Of a stretch of 64,000 nt of DNA, positions 8,422-18,282 are shown piece after piece. Source of the stretch: Clostridium sp. AM22-11AC (GTDB lineage: Bacteria > Bacillota > Clostridia > Lachnospirales > Lachnospiraceae); the NCBI RefSeq assembly GCF_003473545.1, contig NZ_QUCM01000004.1:124001-188000 (forward strand), given 5' to 3'. Position 1 is the stretch's first letter; each line of letters opens with the position of its first letter. Under the pieces are notes generated by a model. The model was not told where the DNA came from, did not search any database, and worked only from the letters and a program-made list of their open reading frames with translations. Position numbers and translations under genes: made by a program.

Positions 8422-9504
8422 CTACTCCTGATGTGCGTTTCCATTCTGCTTTACGATTGCTTCCCACAGTCCGTTCAGGTAGCATGCACCCAACGCACGG
8501 TCATACAGGCCATATCCTGGCATGGAAACCTCACCCCAGATCGCTCTTCCGTGGTCTGGGCGGATAATGCCGTCAAAGCCGATATCATACAGCGCTTTCA
8601 TGATCTCATACATATCCATGCTTCCGTCAGCTGATAAGTGAGCTGCTTCCTGGAAATCTCTGTAACCATTATACTGCAAGTTGCGCACATGTGCAAAATG
8701 AATACGTCCCTTTAAAGAACGGATGATGTCCGGGATATCATTTTCCGGATTGCTTCCTAAAGATCCGGTGCAGAGAGTTACGCCGTTAAATGGTGCATCT
8801 ACTGCCTTCATCAGTTTTAAGAGGTGCTCCTTATCGGTAATGATACGGGAAAGACCGAAAACAGGCCATGCAGGATCATCTGGATGGATCGCCATACGGA
8901 TATCGTACTTTTCACATACAGGCTGGATTGCTTTTAAGAAATATACCAGGTTGTTAAATAATTTTTCTTCATCTACATCCTTGTACATTTCAAACAGCTC
9001 TTTAATTCTTGCCATACGCTCCGGCTCCCAGCCAGGAAGTTCAAAACCATTGGACTTCTCACCCATGGACTCGAACATGTTTTCCGGATTGATCTTGTCG
9101 ATCTCTTTCTGGTCATATGCTAAAACAGTAGAACCATCCGGGCGTACCTTTGCCAGATCAGAACGGGTCCAGTCAAATACAGGCATGAAATTGTAGCAGA
9201 CTACATGGATATCTGCCTGTCCTAAGCGCTCCAGGGTAGTGATATAGTTTGCAATGTATTTTTCACGGTCCGGTGTTCCTACCTTAATAGCGTCATGGAT
9301 ATTTACGCTTTCAATTCCCATTACCTTAAGGCCTTTTGCTTCTACCTTCTCCTTCATCTGAAGAATGCGCTCCATAGGCCACTCTTCGCCTGCAGGGATA
9401 TCATATAAAGTAGTGATAACGCCCTTTACTCCTGGGATCTGGCGGATCTGCTCTAAAGAAACAGAGTCAACTCCTTCACCAAACCAACGCAATGTCATAT
9501 CCAT
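8422..9504 (-). CDS. uxuA: Mannonate dehydratase
   Basis: 360 residues, the normal UxuA length. The enzyme removes water from D-mannonate to give 2-keto-3-deoxygluconate in glucuronate breakdown. Recognisable segments are MTLRWFGEGVDSVSLEQIRQ at the start, the metal-site region HPDDPAWPVFGL near the middle and FDGIIRPDHGRAIWGE near the end. AGGAGG precedes the start. It heads a two-gene operon with the GntR regulator. No uxuB or uxaC lies in this window, so the other pathway enzymes must be elsewhere. Confidence 0.92.
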   Translation of the reverse strand: MDMTLRWFGEGVDSVSLEQIRQIPGVKGVITTLYDIPAGEEWPMERILQMKEKVEAKGLKVMGIESVNIHDAIKVGTPDREKYIANYITTLERLGQADIHVVCYNFMPVFDWTRSDLAKVRPDGSTVLAYDQKEIDKINPENMFESMGEKSNGFELPGWEPERMARIKELFEMYKDVDEEKLFNNLVYFLKAIQPVCEKYDIRMAIHPDDPAWPVFGLSRIITDKEHLLKLMKAVDAPFNGVTLCTGSLGSNPENDIPDIIRSLKGRIHFAHVRNLQYNGYRDFQEAAHLSADGSMDMYEIMKALYDIGFDGIIRPDHGRAIWGEVSMPGYGLYDRALGACYLNGLWEAIVKQNGNAHQE

Positions 9505-9570
9505 AATGTTTACCTCCTGAGTGTTTAAAAATTTTAAATTATTTTTATTTTCCCAAATCAGTGTTGTGTT

Positions 9571-9619
9571 AATATACTAATATATTACTCAATATACTAA
9601 GTATCGGCCCAATTGTCAA
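9571..9619 (-). promoter_or_regulatory. uxuA promoter with overlapping direct-repeat operator
   Basis: On the minus strand TTGACA (9614-9619) and TATATT (9591-9596) are 17 bp apart. The 10-mer TTAGTATATT occurs twice exactly 20 bp apart (9591-9600 and 9571-9580), the first covering the -10 box. This arrangement suits a repressor such as the GntR protein encoded downstream. Confidence 0.65.
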
Positions 9620-9642
9620 GAGTGCTTTTGTAAATTAAACGC

Positions 9643-9698
9643 AAAAACCGCCTGCTGCAAAGTGCTTTTCAACTTGCACTTTACAGCAGACGGTTTTT
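9643..9698 (-). terminator. Terminator of the DUF1858 gene
   Basis: A long stem of about 19 bp with two mismatches (AAAACCG-CTGCTG-AAAGTGC and its complement) flanked by A-runs and T-runs on both sides. It lies just after the DUF1858 stop and could act in both directions. Confidence 0.75.
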
Positions 9699-9740
9699 TA
9701 CATCGGGTCTTTACCCGTACATGTTCTCTTGTGGATAAAC

Positions 9741-9941
9741 TTATCTGTCAGCCAGGATCTCATTCATCTTGGAAACCAGATCATCGCAGTCGATTCCATG
9801 AACCATGCATGCCTCTTCCAGAGATTCAGCCTGAGAAGCTGGGCATCCAAGGCAGTGCATTCCTGCACCCATCAGCATCTGAGGGATCAGCTCATCCATG
9901 TGGATCAGTTCACCGATCAGCATTGTCTTTTCGATCTTCAT
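9741..9941 (-). CDS. DUF1858 domain protein
   Basis: A 66-residue small protein with the DUF1858 pattern: a helical N-terminus (LIGELIHMDELIPQMLMGAG) and CLGCPASQAESLEEAC, carrying CxxC plus a further Cys. These proteins are common in anaerobic Firmicutes and are thought to take part in redox or metal chemistry, but their function is not established. AAGGAGG lies upstream of the start. A single-gene unit. Confidence 0.8.
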   Translation of the reverse strand: MKIEKTMLIGELIHMDELIPQMLMGAGMHCLGCPASQAESLEEACMVHGIDCDDLVSKMNEILADR

Positions 9942-10157
9942 GTGTATTTCCTCCTTATATTCTATATACTATACGTAAATATGCTATACGCTTTTATCAG
10001 CATAATACATTTTGGATTTTTTGGCAAGCCTATTTCTTTTGTAGGTTTACCTTTAAACCCGCAAACCCTTGTATTTACTGGCGTTTTAGATAGTTTTGAC
10101 TAACCATTTTGCTCCTAAATTTGTACAATTTATACAGCTTTAGGGGGTATTTTCCTC

Positions 10158-10186
10158 TTGAATAATTGTCCAGAATCGTTTACAAT
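10158..10186 (+). promoter_or_regulatory. Ferredoxin promoter
   Basis: TTGAAT (10158-10163) and TACAAT (10181-10186), 17-bp spacing, about 70 bp before the ferredoxin start. Confidence 0.6.
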
Positions 10187-10255
10187 AAAGAAACAATAAA
10201 CGAGATTGTTTTTGAAGTTTCAAAAACATCTAAATATATAAGGAGGTATTTTATC

Positions 10256-10423
10256 ATGGCATATGTAATTACTGATGGTTGTGTAAGCTGCGGAACCTGT
10301 GCTGGCGAATGTCCAGTAGGTGCAATCTCTGAGGGAGATGGCAAGTACGTTATCGACGCTGATTCCTGCATCGAGTGCGGAACCTGCGCTGCTGCCTGTC
10401 CAACCGGCGCTATCGAAGGCTAA
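10256..10423 (+). CDS. 2[4Fe-4S] ferredoxin
   Basis: A 55-residue clostridial-type ferredoxin. Two CxxCxxCxxxCP clusters are visible (CVSCGTCAGECP and CIECGTCAAACP), giving two 4Fe-4S centres for low-potential electron transfer. The ATG at 10256 has AGGAGG 8 nt upstream. An in-frame ATG further up would add residues foreign to the family. Monocistronic, with a promoter and a terminator close by. Confidence 0.95.
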   Translation: MAYVITDGCVSCGTCAGECPVGAISEGDGKYVIDADSCIECGTCAAACPTGAIEG

Positions 10424-10440
10424 TTATAAGCTACATAAGA

Positions 10441-10474
10441 AAACCACAGAGCATTTGCTTTGTGGTTTTTTTTT
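10441..10474 (+). terminator. Ferredoxin terminator
   Basis: Stem AAACCACA (10441-10448) with TGTGGTTT (10461-10468), followed by a run of T. Confidence 0.8.
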
Positions 10475-10512
10475 CTATCATATAATTAATGTCAAAAAGG
10501 ACGTAATACACC

Positions 10513-11235
10513 ATGACTCAAAAAAAGCCCATCATCGGCATCACACCATCACACAACACTGAAAATAATGATACCAGCCTCCGTCCTACCTATCCAAAAG
10601 CCATCGCCGCAGCAGGCGGACTGCCGATCCTGCTTCCGTTGGAATGCAGCGATGAGGATATAAAACAGTTTATGGACGTTTGTGACGGTTTTCTTTTTAC
10701 AGGAGGACCGGACATTAATCCATTTCTTTTTGGGGAAGATACCCATTTAAAATGTGGAAATATATCTGCTGCCAGAGACCACCTGGAATTTCGCCTTCTT
10801 TCGGCTGCTATGGACGCCGGAAAGCCGATCTTTGGCATCTGCCGAGGTGTTCAGGTATTAAATGTAGGCCTTGGTGGAAGTCTGTATCAGGATATCCCAT
10901 CCCAGACAGAACGGGAATTTCCTATCGCACACCAGCAGCCGTTTTACTATAATATCCCATGTCACCGGGTGAATATTACAGAGAATACTCTCCTTCACTC
11001 CATCTGCCACGGTGAGACCCAGATTGCTGTAAACAGCAGCCATCACCAGTGTGTGCATATTCCGGCACCGGGACTGGTAGTTTCTGCGGTTGCTCCGGAC
11101 GGTATTATCGAGGCTGTTGAAAAGCCTGATTACCCGAATTTCTTCCTGGGAGTGCAGTGGCATCCGGAATATCTCTGGGACAGAGATGAGGCTGCTATGG
11201 GACTGTTTCAGGCATTTATGGATGCGTGTAAATAA
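10513..11235 (+). CDS. Class I glutamine amidotransferase-like hydrolase (peptidase C26)
   Basis: 240 residues of the gamma-glutamyl-gamma-aminobutyrate hydrolase (PuuD-like) family, which releases glutamate from gamma-glutamyl compounds. The nucleophile elbow FGICRG places the catalytic Cys near residue 110, and the catalytic His lies in VQWHPE near 217. An N-terminal KPIIGITPS start is typical. The gene stands alone, with no putrescine pathway genes beside it, so the physiological substrate is not defined here. Confidence 0.85.
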   Translation: MTQKKPIIGITPSHNTENNDTSLRPTYPKAIAAAGGLPILLPLECSDEDIKQFMDVCDGFLFTGGPDINPFLFGEDTHLKCGNISAARDHLEFRLLSAAMDAGKPIFGICRGVQVLNVGLGGSLYQDIPSQTEREFPIAHQQPFYYNIPCHRVNITENTLLHSICHGETQIAVNSSHHQCVHIPAPGLVVSAVAPDGIIEAVEKPDYPNFFLGVQWHPEYLWDRDEAAMGLFQAFMDACK

Positions 11236-11341
11236 TATTTCCCTGCTGTCAAAACCGCAGTTTTCAACAGATATACTTCAATATGATTGCTTTATCCACA
11301 AACTGACATTTGGTTTTGCACATTGAGAAACTGAGATCTGC

Positions 11342-12244
11342 TTACTCCGCAAATTCCCAGTTCTCAACTTCATCTAAAGTCGGTACAGATGGTGCTGCCC
11401 CTGGTCTTGACACTGCAATTGCAGACGCTCTTGATGCCAAGTCCAGTGCCTCTTTTGGGCTTTTGCCCTTGCTGATGGCGGATACGAAGAAACCAGTAAA
11501 AGTATCGCCTGCAGCTGTGGTATCTACTGCTTTTACTTTATAGCACTTTTGTGGGATCACCTGGTCTTTGTCAATATAAACAGAACCCTGAGAGCCTAAC
11601 GTAAGGACGACTGCTGCCTGCGGGAACATGGAGCGGAAAGCTGCCGCTGCTTCCTGTGTACTTTCCAGTTCCTTCTGTCCTAAGATCTGGGCTGCTTCAA
11701 TCTCATTCACAAAGAACAGCGTTACCTTGTCCAATGGGAGCGCTTTTATTTTTTCATCCATTGGGGACGGATTTAACACGATCTTCATCTGTTTTTCAGC
11801 TGCTTTTTCCATCAGATAAGGCAGATTGCTGGTCTCGTTCTGTAAGACTAAATAATCTCCTGCATCAAACTGGTCTAATGTAGCGTCGATCTGTTCTTTT
11901 GTGATCCGCTGATTAGCACCGCCATAGAGAAGGATACAGTTATCTCCTTCTGCATCATTTTGGATAATGGCATGTCCTGTGGAACACTGGCTATCTAAAA
12001 CTACCAGATCTGTGTTCACACCAGCTTCTTTTAACTGCTCTACAAGAAATTCTCCCCCTTTTCCGATCCTTCCTGCATGGAAAACCTGCGCCCCGGCGCG
12101 TCCTAATGCAGTAGACTGGTTTAAGCCTTTTCCGCCGCTGAAAATGTTCATCTGGCTGGAAGAGATAGTTTCGCCTTTTTGTACGAAATGGTCTACGCTG
12201 TATACATAATCGATATTCAGTGAACCGAAGTTTAATATTTTCAT
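11342..12244 (-). CDS. PfkB-family sugar kinase, ribokinase-like
   Basis: 300 residues. PfkB motifs are clear: GGKGLNQ near the N-terminus (ribokinase GGKGxNQ) and AVDTTAAGDTFTGFF near the C-terminus with the catalytic Asp. The likely reaction is ATP-dependent phosphorylation of ribose or a related sugar. I use the ATG at 12244 with GGGGG 8 nt upstream. The gene is not in a ribose operon; the nucleoside operon 16 kb away could supply ribose, but that link is inference. Confidence 0.8.
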   Translation of the reverse strand: MKILNFGSLNIDYVYSVDHFVQKGETISSSQMNIFSGGKGLNQSTALGRAGAQVFHAGRIGKGGEFLVEQLKEAGVNTDLVVLDSQCSTGHAIIQNDAEGDNCILLYGGANQRITKEQIDATLDQFDAGDYLVLQNETSNLPYLMEKAAEKQMKIVLNPSPMDEKIKALPLDKVTLFFVNEIEAAQILGQKELESTQEAAAAFRSMFPQAAVVLTLGSQGSVYIDKDQVIPQKCYKVKAVDTTAAGDTFTGFFVSAISKGKSPKEALDLASRASAIAVSRPGAAPSVPTLDEVENWEFAE

Positions 12245-12313
12245 GTAAATAACCCCCATTTGCATTTTTTAACATTATAGCATACTTACAATCCCTGCAC
12301 TAGCGTGCTTGTG

Positions 12314-12333
12314 CCGCCTGCGTAAGCAGGCGG
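12314..12333. terminator. GC-rich hairpin upstream of the kinase gene
   Basis: CCGCCTGC / GCAGGCGG with a GTAA loop, followed on the plus strand by AATTTT. It lies between the pckA terminator and the start of the sugar kinase gene. Confidence 0.45.
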
Positions 12334-12353
12334 AATTTTCTCATTTATAGCGC

Positions 12354-12396
12354 AAAAAAACGCAGCCCCATAAGCTACAGGACTGCGTTTTTCTTA
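12354..12396 (-). terminator. pckA terminator
   Basis: A-run plus CGCAG (12354-12365) pairs with CTGCG plus a T-run (12383-12392), about 90 bp after the pckA stop. A second hairpin, CATCGGATG/CATCCGATG, lies between this and the stop. Confidence 0.7.
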
Positions 12397-12487
12397 TACG
12401 TTACGCCGGCTCTCATCTTGCGTGACCTGTCGGTCCCACAAGATGCATCGGATGGTCATCCGATGTAAGATCCAGTCTTTTTTCGTT

Positions 12488-14095
12488 TTATTTCTGTGGG
12501 CCAGCTGCTACCAGTGCTTTACCAGCTTCGTTGCTCTCGTACTTAGCGAAGTTCTTGATGAATCTGCTTGCCAGATCCTCTGCCTTCTTCTCCCACTCAG
12601 CTGCATCTGCGTAGGTGTCGCGTGGGTCAAGGATTGCAGGATCTACACCTGGAAGTTCGGTAGGTACTTCGAAATCGAAGTGAGGGATCTTCTTGGTAGG
12701 TGCCTTTAAGATATCGCCGCTTAAGATAGCGTCGATGATACCACGGGTATCCTTAATGGAGATACGCTTGCCGGTACCGTTCCATCCGGTATTTACTAAG
12801 TATGCCTTAGCGCCGCTCTTTTCCATCTTCTTAACCAACTCAGCTGCATACTTTGTAGGATGCAGTTCCAGGAATGCCTGACCGAAGCAAGCAGAGAAGG
12901 TAGGTGTAGGCTCAGTGATTCCACGCTCTGTACCAGCTAATTTAGCTGTAAATCCAGACAGGAAGTAATACTGGGTCTGCTCTGGTGTCAGGATAGATAC
13001 TGGAGGCAGTACGCCGAAAGCATCTGCGGACAGGAAGATAACGTTCTTTGCTGCAGGACCTGCAGAGATTGGGCGAACGATCTTCTCGATGTGGTCGATT
13101 GGGTAGGAAACACGGGTGTTCTCGGTTACGCTCTTATCAGCGAAATCGATCTTTCCTTCTTTATCCAGAGTAACGTTCTCAAGCAGAGCGTTTCTCTTGA
13201 TTGCATTGTAGATATCTGGCTCAGAATCCTTATCCAGGTTGATAACCTTAGCGTAGCATCCGCCTTCAAAGTTGAATACGCCATTGTCATCCCAGCCGTG
13301 CTCATCATCACCGATCAGCAGACGCTTAGGATCTGTAGACAGAGTGGTCTTACCTGTACCGGACAGACCGAAGAAGATTGCGGTGTTCTCACCGTTCATA
13401 TCTGTATTTGCGGAGCAGTGCATGGAAGCGATGCCCTTTAATGGCAGATAGTAGTTCATCATGGAGAACATACCCTTCTTCATCTCGCCGCCGTACCATG
13501 TATTGATGATAACCTGCTCACGGCTTGTGATGTTGAATACAACTGCAGTCTCAGAGTTCAGACCTAATTCCTTGTAGTTCTCTACTTTAGCCTTGGATGC
13601 GTTGTAAACAACGAAATCTGGCTCGAAGTTTTCCAGCTCTTCAGCAGTTGGCTTGATGAACATGTTGGTAACGAAATGTGCCTGCCAAGCTACTTCAACG
13701 ATAAAACGGATTGCCATACGAGTGTCCTTGTTTGCGCCGCAGAATGCATCTACAACGTAAAGTTTCTTGTTGGACAGCTCTTTCTGAGCGATCTCTTTAA
13801 CAGCCTTCCAAGCCTCCTGGGATGCTGGATGGTTGTCGTTCTTGTATTCATCAGAGGTCCACCATACAGTGTCCTTGGAGTTCTCGTCTACAACGATGAA
13901 TTTGTCTTTAGGAGAACGTCCTGTATAGATGCCAGTCATAACGTTAACTGCTCCCAGTTCGCTGACCTGTCCTTTTTCATAACCTTCCAGTTCTGGTTTG
14001 GTTTCTTCCTCAAATAACATTTCATAGGAAGGATTGTACACAATCTCTGTGGTTCCGGTAATGCCATACTTTGTTAAATCGATTTTTGCTGCCAT
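12488..14095 (-). CDS. pckA: Phosphoenolpyruvate carboxykinase (ATP)
   Basis: 535 residues of ATP-type PEP carboxykinase, which interconverts oxaloacetate and PEP with ATP/ADP. In gut anaerobes it often runs toward oxaloacetate for succinate or propionate formation. The P-loop [14 protein letters not shown] is present, along with [18 protein letters not shown] and the substrate Arg region [14 protein letters not shown] segment ([12 protein letters not shown]). The ATG at 14095 (MAAKIDL) has AAGAGG upstream; a longer in-frame start at 14128 lacks a good site. Monocistronic with a strong promoter. Confidence 0.95.
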   Translation of the reverse strand: MAAKIDLTKYGITGTTEIVYNPSYEMLFEEETKPELEGYEKGQVSELGAVNVMTGIYTGRSPKDKFIVVDENSKDTVWWTSDEYKNDNHPASQEAWKAVKEIAQKELSNKKLYVVDAFCGANKDTRMAIRFIVEVAWQAHFVTNMFIKPTAEELENFEPDFVVYNASKAKVENYKELGLNSETAVVFNITSREQVIINTWYGGEMKKGMFSMMNYYLPLKGIASMHCSANTDMNGENTAIFFGLSGTGKTTLSTDPKRLLIGDDEHGWDDNGVFNFEGGCYAKVINLDKDSEPDIYNAIKRNALLENVTLDKEGKIDFADKSVTENTRVSYPIDHIEKIVRPISAGPAAKNVIFLSADAFGVLPPVSILTPEQTQYYFLSGFTAKLAGTERGITEPTPTFSACFGQAFLELHPTKYAAELVKKMEKSGAKAYLVNTGWNGTGKRISIKDTRGIIDAILSGDILKAPTKKIPHFDFEVPTELPGVDPAILDPRDTYADAAEWEKKAEDLASRFIKNFAKYESNEAGKALVAAGPQK

Positions 14096-14168
14096 CTTAC
14101 TAACCTCTTTCCTTTCGTAATTGATCATAAGGGATAGATGCGATTGTATTTTTTCGCATGCACTACAG

Positions 14169-14197
14169 ATTATCCCACTAATTTGTTAAAATGTCAA
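14169..14197 (-). promoter_or_regulatory. pckA promoter
   Basis: TTGACA (14192-14197) and GATAAT (14169-14174) on the minus strand with a 17-bp spacer. Confidence 0.75.
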
Positions 14198-14268
14198 CAA
14201 AGGATAGTAGTAATATTTTAACGTATTTTTATCAGTTTTTACTGCATTTATTCGGCGAATTGTAAAAA

Positions 14269-14297
14269 TTGTAAAAAAAGGATCTCCGTGTTAAAAT
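14269..14297 (+). promoter_or_regulatory. Promoter of the M16 protease gene
   Basis: TTGTAA (14269-14274) and TAAAAT (14292-14297) with a 17-bp spacer, 74 bp before the start codon. Confidence 0.55.
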
Positions 14298-14370
14298 AGT
14301 TGGGAATAGAGATACTGGGAACGAATACGAAAAAAGTAATTTTGAAACTGAAACATCAGGAGGATCTTAC

Positions 14371-17300
14371 ATGACAACTCTGCCGGAAAAAGGCGAAGAG
14401 ATTTTTGGATATAAAGTGATGGACCAGACCACTGTTTCCATGTTGGGAGCCCGTATAACGGAACTCTCCCATGCCTGCAGCGGTGCCAGAGTCCTGTATA
14501 TAGAAAATGATGACCGGGAACTGGGTTTTAACCTGATCTACCGCACGCCCCAGTTAGACCAGTCGGACAGCAACCACATTTTAGAGCATCTGATGCTGTG
14601 CTCCTGCTCCCGCTATCCCAGCCGGGATATTTTCTTTGATATGGACAGCAAAAGCTATTCTACCTTTATGAACGGCCTTACGGATAATACCTACACCTGC
14701 TATCCGGTGTGTTCCCAGAGTGAGGACCAGTTATTAAAGATAATGGATGTATTTTTATGCTGTATGGAGGAACCGGATGCCTTAAAAGAAGATTATTTCT
14801 TCCGTCGGGAAGCACTGCGCTATGAGCTGGAAAGTGAAGATGAGGAACTGTCTTTAGAAGGAACCGTCTTTAATGAAGACTGGGGGCATTTAACGGACAT
14901 TCAGGAAAATGCAGACAGCTTTATGGCGGAAACTCTTTATGAAGGCCAGACTGCTTCCCATTTACTTGGCCGTGCACATTTTCATTACAAGGATATTTCT
15001 TTTGGGCGGATCAGGGAGCGGTTTGAAAAATTTTACCGTTATTCCAACTGCCTGATCGTTTTATACGGAAAAATGGATATTGCCCGGGTTCTGACTTTTC
15101 TGGACAAAGAACATTTATCCCGTTTTCCAGTTGCAGCGGGCATAGTGGATCATGATCTTCTTTCTTATTTCCATGAACCGGTAAAACAGGGATTTTTCAA
15201 ACGTCAGGCGGAAAGTCCGGCTTATGAGGGAAATCCGGGAAATAATAACGGGATCATTGATTATGGCATCGACCTTTCCGGCTGCAGTGAGCAGGACCTG
15301 ATTTTCTGGGACATGGTAACAGATATTTTGGATCAGGACACCTCTGCCATTCATCGTGCCGCCCGTGAAAAGGGTCTTAACAATGTGATCGAAGTTTATC
15401 TGGATACAGCACCGGCTCTCCCTTCTTTAAAATTCCGCCTGCACAATGCAAAACCGGGACAGGATGAGGAGTTTTTAGCTGCTGTAAAGACAGGTCTTAA
15501 AGAAGTTTCCGAAAATGGCGTTTCTTCAGATCTGTTTCATGCAGTTTTAAAAGAAAACCGTCTTTCTGACTGTCTTACCAGAGAGGCGCCTCATCTTGGG
15601 TTCCATATTTCTGAGGAGATCGGTAAATACTGGAGCACAACGGATAAGACCGGATATTTTACTCTTTATGAAAACTGTTTTGATACCTTCTTTCAGGATG
15701 AGAAACAGGATATTTTGCGCAGACTTGCTGGAGATGCTTTAACTCCTTCTTTAAGTGCCGTTGTCACCACTGTTCCCAAACCGGGTCTGGCGGAAGCCAT
15801 GGAAGAAGAAAAGGAACAGTATTTGAAAGAAAAAAAGGCTTCTTTAAGCAAAAAAGAGATTTTAAAATTAATGGAGGACACAAAGGATTTCCAGATCTGG
15901 AACCAGAATGACCAGTGCAATCTGGACTTTCTCATACAGCCGGAAGATCTGCCCGGCCCGGAAGCAGAGCCGGTGATCTCTGAAACCGTTTTACATGATA
16001 TACACTGCCTTTCCAGTGCGGTTTCTTTAAAGGGGATCGGCTGCTATCAGCTTTTCTTTGATATCAGCGGTTTGAAGCCTTCTGACTGGAATTACCTGAC
16101 CCTCTATCAGATGCTTTTAACAGAACTGGATACCAGTCATTTTACAGTAGAACAGCAGAAAAACAAGGAACAGGAACTGCTTTATGACTGTACTTTTGAT
16201 GAACTGTATCCGGAAAGGGAAGCTGGCAAGAACAGTCATCCTATGATGAGCGTGTTCTGGTATGGACTTACAGAGGATTTTGAAGAAGGTCTGGAACTGC
16301 TTTTGGATCTTATGGGCGGCTGCGATTATGAGGACTGTGAGACCATTTTACGGGTCATTGACAAGTATCTGCCGGATTATGACATGTCCAGGTCTGACAA
16401 TGGTCCATCTCTGGCTTACAGCCTTACAGAGCGGTATATCAGGCGGGACAGTTGCTTCCGGTATCTGCTGAACCAGCCAGGTATGTATGACTTTTTGAAG
16501 GAGATACGGGATGTGCTGGAGCGGGCGCAGGAGGTTGAAAAGTCAGTCAATTCTACTGATTATACTGATATGCAACTCAGCAGCTCACATACCCCAGGCA
16601 CCACTGAGACTGCGACTCTGGACGTCAAAGCCCTGGAAGCCGCAAAACAGATTTCTAAAAACCTGCGCCGGGTGGCTGACTGCATTTTAAATAAACACAG
16701 GCTTGTATTCCTTGCCTGTGCAGATGAAAACAGCCTGGCATCTATTCTGGAACATAGTACAAAACGGCTTTCAGCTCTTCATGAGGTCACAGAAGATGCA
16801 CCTCTTCCGGACAGCATTTTCACCTGCCCACGCAGAAGTGCCGCTGCTATTGACAGTCCTTTGGAAGAAGTGCGTATGACCGGTGATTTTGGCAATGTTT
16901 CTGAATTTATGGGCCGTCATCTTCCATTTTTGCTGGCTGCGGCTGACAAATATATTAAACCTGCTATCCGCTATCAGGGCTGTGCCTATGACAGCGGTGT
17001 GGATTTTCTCCTGCCAAACCGGTATTTTACCTTGTGGAGCACTTCCGACTCACGGATCCGCTCTACTCTTGAAACATTCGCCTCTGCAGGAGAACAGCTT
17101 GAAAACCTGGCGATCAGTGAGGAAGACCTGCGGGGCTATATTTTAAGCGCCTATGCCCAGGCACTGCCACCGTCCGGCATGTTAAACGGCCGGATGCGTT
17201 TCCTGCGCCGCAGATTATTTGGTATTTCAACGGATCATATCAATAAAATGATAATGGATATCAGGAACAGTTCTTTGAAAGACCAAAGAACGGCTGCCAA

Positions 17301-17409
17301 GCTGATCCACAAGATCTTGCAGAACAGTCCGGCTGCCGTTGTAGGAAATGAAAAGTTGATCGAGGAAAATAAAGATTTATTTGATGAAGTGATGAAGTTG
17401 CATTCATAA
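14371..17409 (+). CDS. M16C zinc metallopeptidase (PreP-like)
   Basis: 1012 residues, the size of one-chain M16C proteases (two homologous halves forming a closed chamber). The inverted zinc motif HxxEH is HILEH at residues 69-73; a downstream Glu in GTVFNEDWG (about 170) is the third ligand. The enzyme should degrade unstructured peptides in the cytoplasm, since there is no signal peptide. The start has AGGAGG 8 nt upstream. It is a single gene with its own promoter, facing the hemerythrin gene. Confidence 0.88.
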   Translation: MTTLPEKGEEIFGYKVMDQTTVSMLGARITELSHACSGARVLYIENDDRELGFNLIYRTPQLDQSDSNHILEHLMLCSCSRYPSRDIFFDMDSKSYSTFMNGLTDNTYTCYPVCSQSEDQLLKIMDVFLCCMEEPDALKEDYFFRREALRYELESEDEELSLEGTVFNEDWGHLTDIQENADSFMAETLYEGQTASHLLGRAHFHYKDISFGRIRERFEKFYRYSNCLIVLYGKMDIARVLTFLDKEHLSRFPVAAGIVDHDLLSYFHEPVKQGFFKRQAESPAYEGNPGNNNGIIDYGIDLSGCSEQDLIFWDMVTDILDQDTSAIHRAAREKGLNNVIEVYLDTAPALPSLKFRLHNAKPGQDEEFLAAVKTGLKEVSENGVSSDLFHAVLKENRLSDCLTREAPHLGFHISEEIGKYWSTTDKTGYFTLYENCFDTFFQDEKQDILRRLAGDALTPSLSAVVTTVPKPGLAEAMEEEKEQYLKEKKASLSKKEILKLMEDTKDFQIWNQNDQCNLDFLIQPEDLPGPEAEPVISETVLHDIHCLSSAVSLKGIGCYQLFFDISGLKPSDWNYLTLYQMLLTELDTSHFTVEQQKNKEQELLYDCTFDELYPEREAGKNSHPMMSVFWYGLTEDFEEGLELLLDLMGGCDYEDCETILRVIDKYLPDYDMSRSDNGPSLAYSLTERYIRRDSCFRYLLNQPGMYDFLKEIRDVLERAQEVEKSVNSTDYTDMQLSSSHTPGTTETATLDVKALEAAKQISKNLRRVADCILNKHRLVFLACADENSLASILEHSTKRLSALHEVTEDAPLPDSIFTCPRRSAAAIDSPLEEVRMTGDFGNVSEFMGRHLPFLLAAADKYIKPAIRYQGCAYDSGVDFLLPNRYFTLWSTSDSRIRSTLETFASAGEQLENLAISEEDLRGYILSAYAQALPPSGMLNGRMRFLRRRLFGISTDHINKMIMDIRNSSLKDQRTAAKLIHKILQNSPAAVVGNEKLIEENKDLFDEVMKLHS

Positions 17410-17462
17410 AAATTTATAGAAGCTGCCACTGGCAGCCTTTGCCAGATCCATAGCAACATAAC

Positions 17463-17489
17463 AGGGGACGCATTACTCACGCGTCCCCT
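17463..17489. terminator. Hairpin between M16 protease and hemerythrin genes
   Basis: AGGGGACGC / GCGTCCCCT, 9-bp perfect stem between convergent stop codons. U-runs are weak on both sides. Confidence 0.5.
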
Positions 17490-17497
17490 GATCTAAT

Positions 17498-17932
17498 TTA
17501 ACATCTGTCTGGATTTTCTCTCATAAAGATAAATTCTGCTACAGAACGGTCAAATGTCTTAATATGTCCAAACAGCCAGTCAACTACGTTCTTCTGTACC
17601 AGTTCACTGAACTTGTCTGTAGGTCCTTCATAATCCTGAAGATATTCATACAGCTCCTGAATGGACTTCTTAAACTCTTCATGCTTCTCATGATGCTGTC
17701 CGCGTTCCGGATAACCGGCTTTTTCCTGAAGCTCTTCCTCTTCTTTGAAATGGAAGTCAGTGTACTCATCCAGATAATCTAACATTTTAATGGCTTTCAC
17801 CTTGCTGTCACCATTCTGACAGGCTACTACGAAATTTCGGATACGGTCGATCAGTTCTTTGTGCTGTGTATCAATGGTATTATTTCCGGTTACTAAATTG
17901 TCATCAAAAGTAATGTTTAAATCGTAAGTCAT
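17498..17932 (-). CDS. Bacteriohemerythrin
   Basis: 144 residues with the di-iron hemerythrin pattern: NTIDTQHKELID, then DFHFKEEEEL (His and Glu ligands), HHEKHEEF and a late HIKTFD. It reversibly binds oxygen or carries it away in anaerobes. GGAGG lies before the start. Rubredoxin follows upstream on the same strand (83 bp between genes), suggesting an oxygen-stress pair. Confidence 0.9.
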   Translation of the reverse strand: MTYDLNITFDDNLVTGNNTIDTQHKELIDRIRNFVVACQNGDSKVKAIKMLDYLDEYTDFHFKEEEELQEKAGYPERGQHHEKHEEFKKSIQELYEYLQDYEGPTDKFSELVQKNVVDWLFGHIKTFDRSVAEFIFMRENPDRC

Positions 17933-18014
17933 AGTCTGGCCTCCATTTCTTTTATTTGCTGTGTTTAGCTTATCTTTCTCTTGTGTGTTTCAATGTCTCA
18001 GTGCTTTTCCCTGC

Positions 18015-18179
18015 TTAACCTTCAACAACTATGAAAACATCTTTTCCTAATCCACAAATCGGACATACCCAGTCATCCGGGATATCTTCAAAAGCAGTTC
18101 CAGGAGCGATACCTCCGTCCGGATCTCCTACTGCCGGGTCGTAAATATATCCACATGGTTCGCATTCAAATTTCTTCAT
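18015..18179 (-). CDS. Rubredoxin
   Basis: A 54-residue rubredoxin with the FeS4 ligands in CEPCGYIYD and CPICGLGKD, plus the usual [16 protein letters not shown] loop. It passes electrons to oxygen- or peroxide-reducing enzymes. I use the ATG at 18179 (AAGGAG 8 nt upstream) because residues before it are foreign to the family. It is the first gene of a likely two-gene unit with bacteriohemerythrin. Confidence 0.95.
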   Translation of the reverse strand: MKKFECEPCGYIYDPAVGDPDGGIAPGTAFEDIPDDWVCPICGLGKDVFIVVEG

Positions 18180-18282
18180 AGTCAATTCTCCTTTTCGATT
18201 TTTATTTATTTCTGTTATCAGATATTCCACCGGATCTTCCGGTGTTTTGTTTTTATTTTGTTGCTTTGTTTTGTATGTCTGT

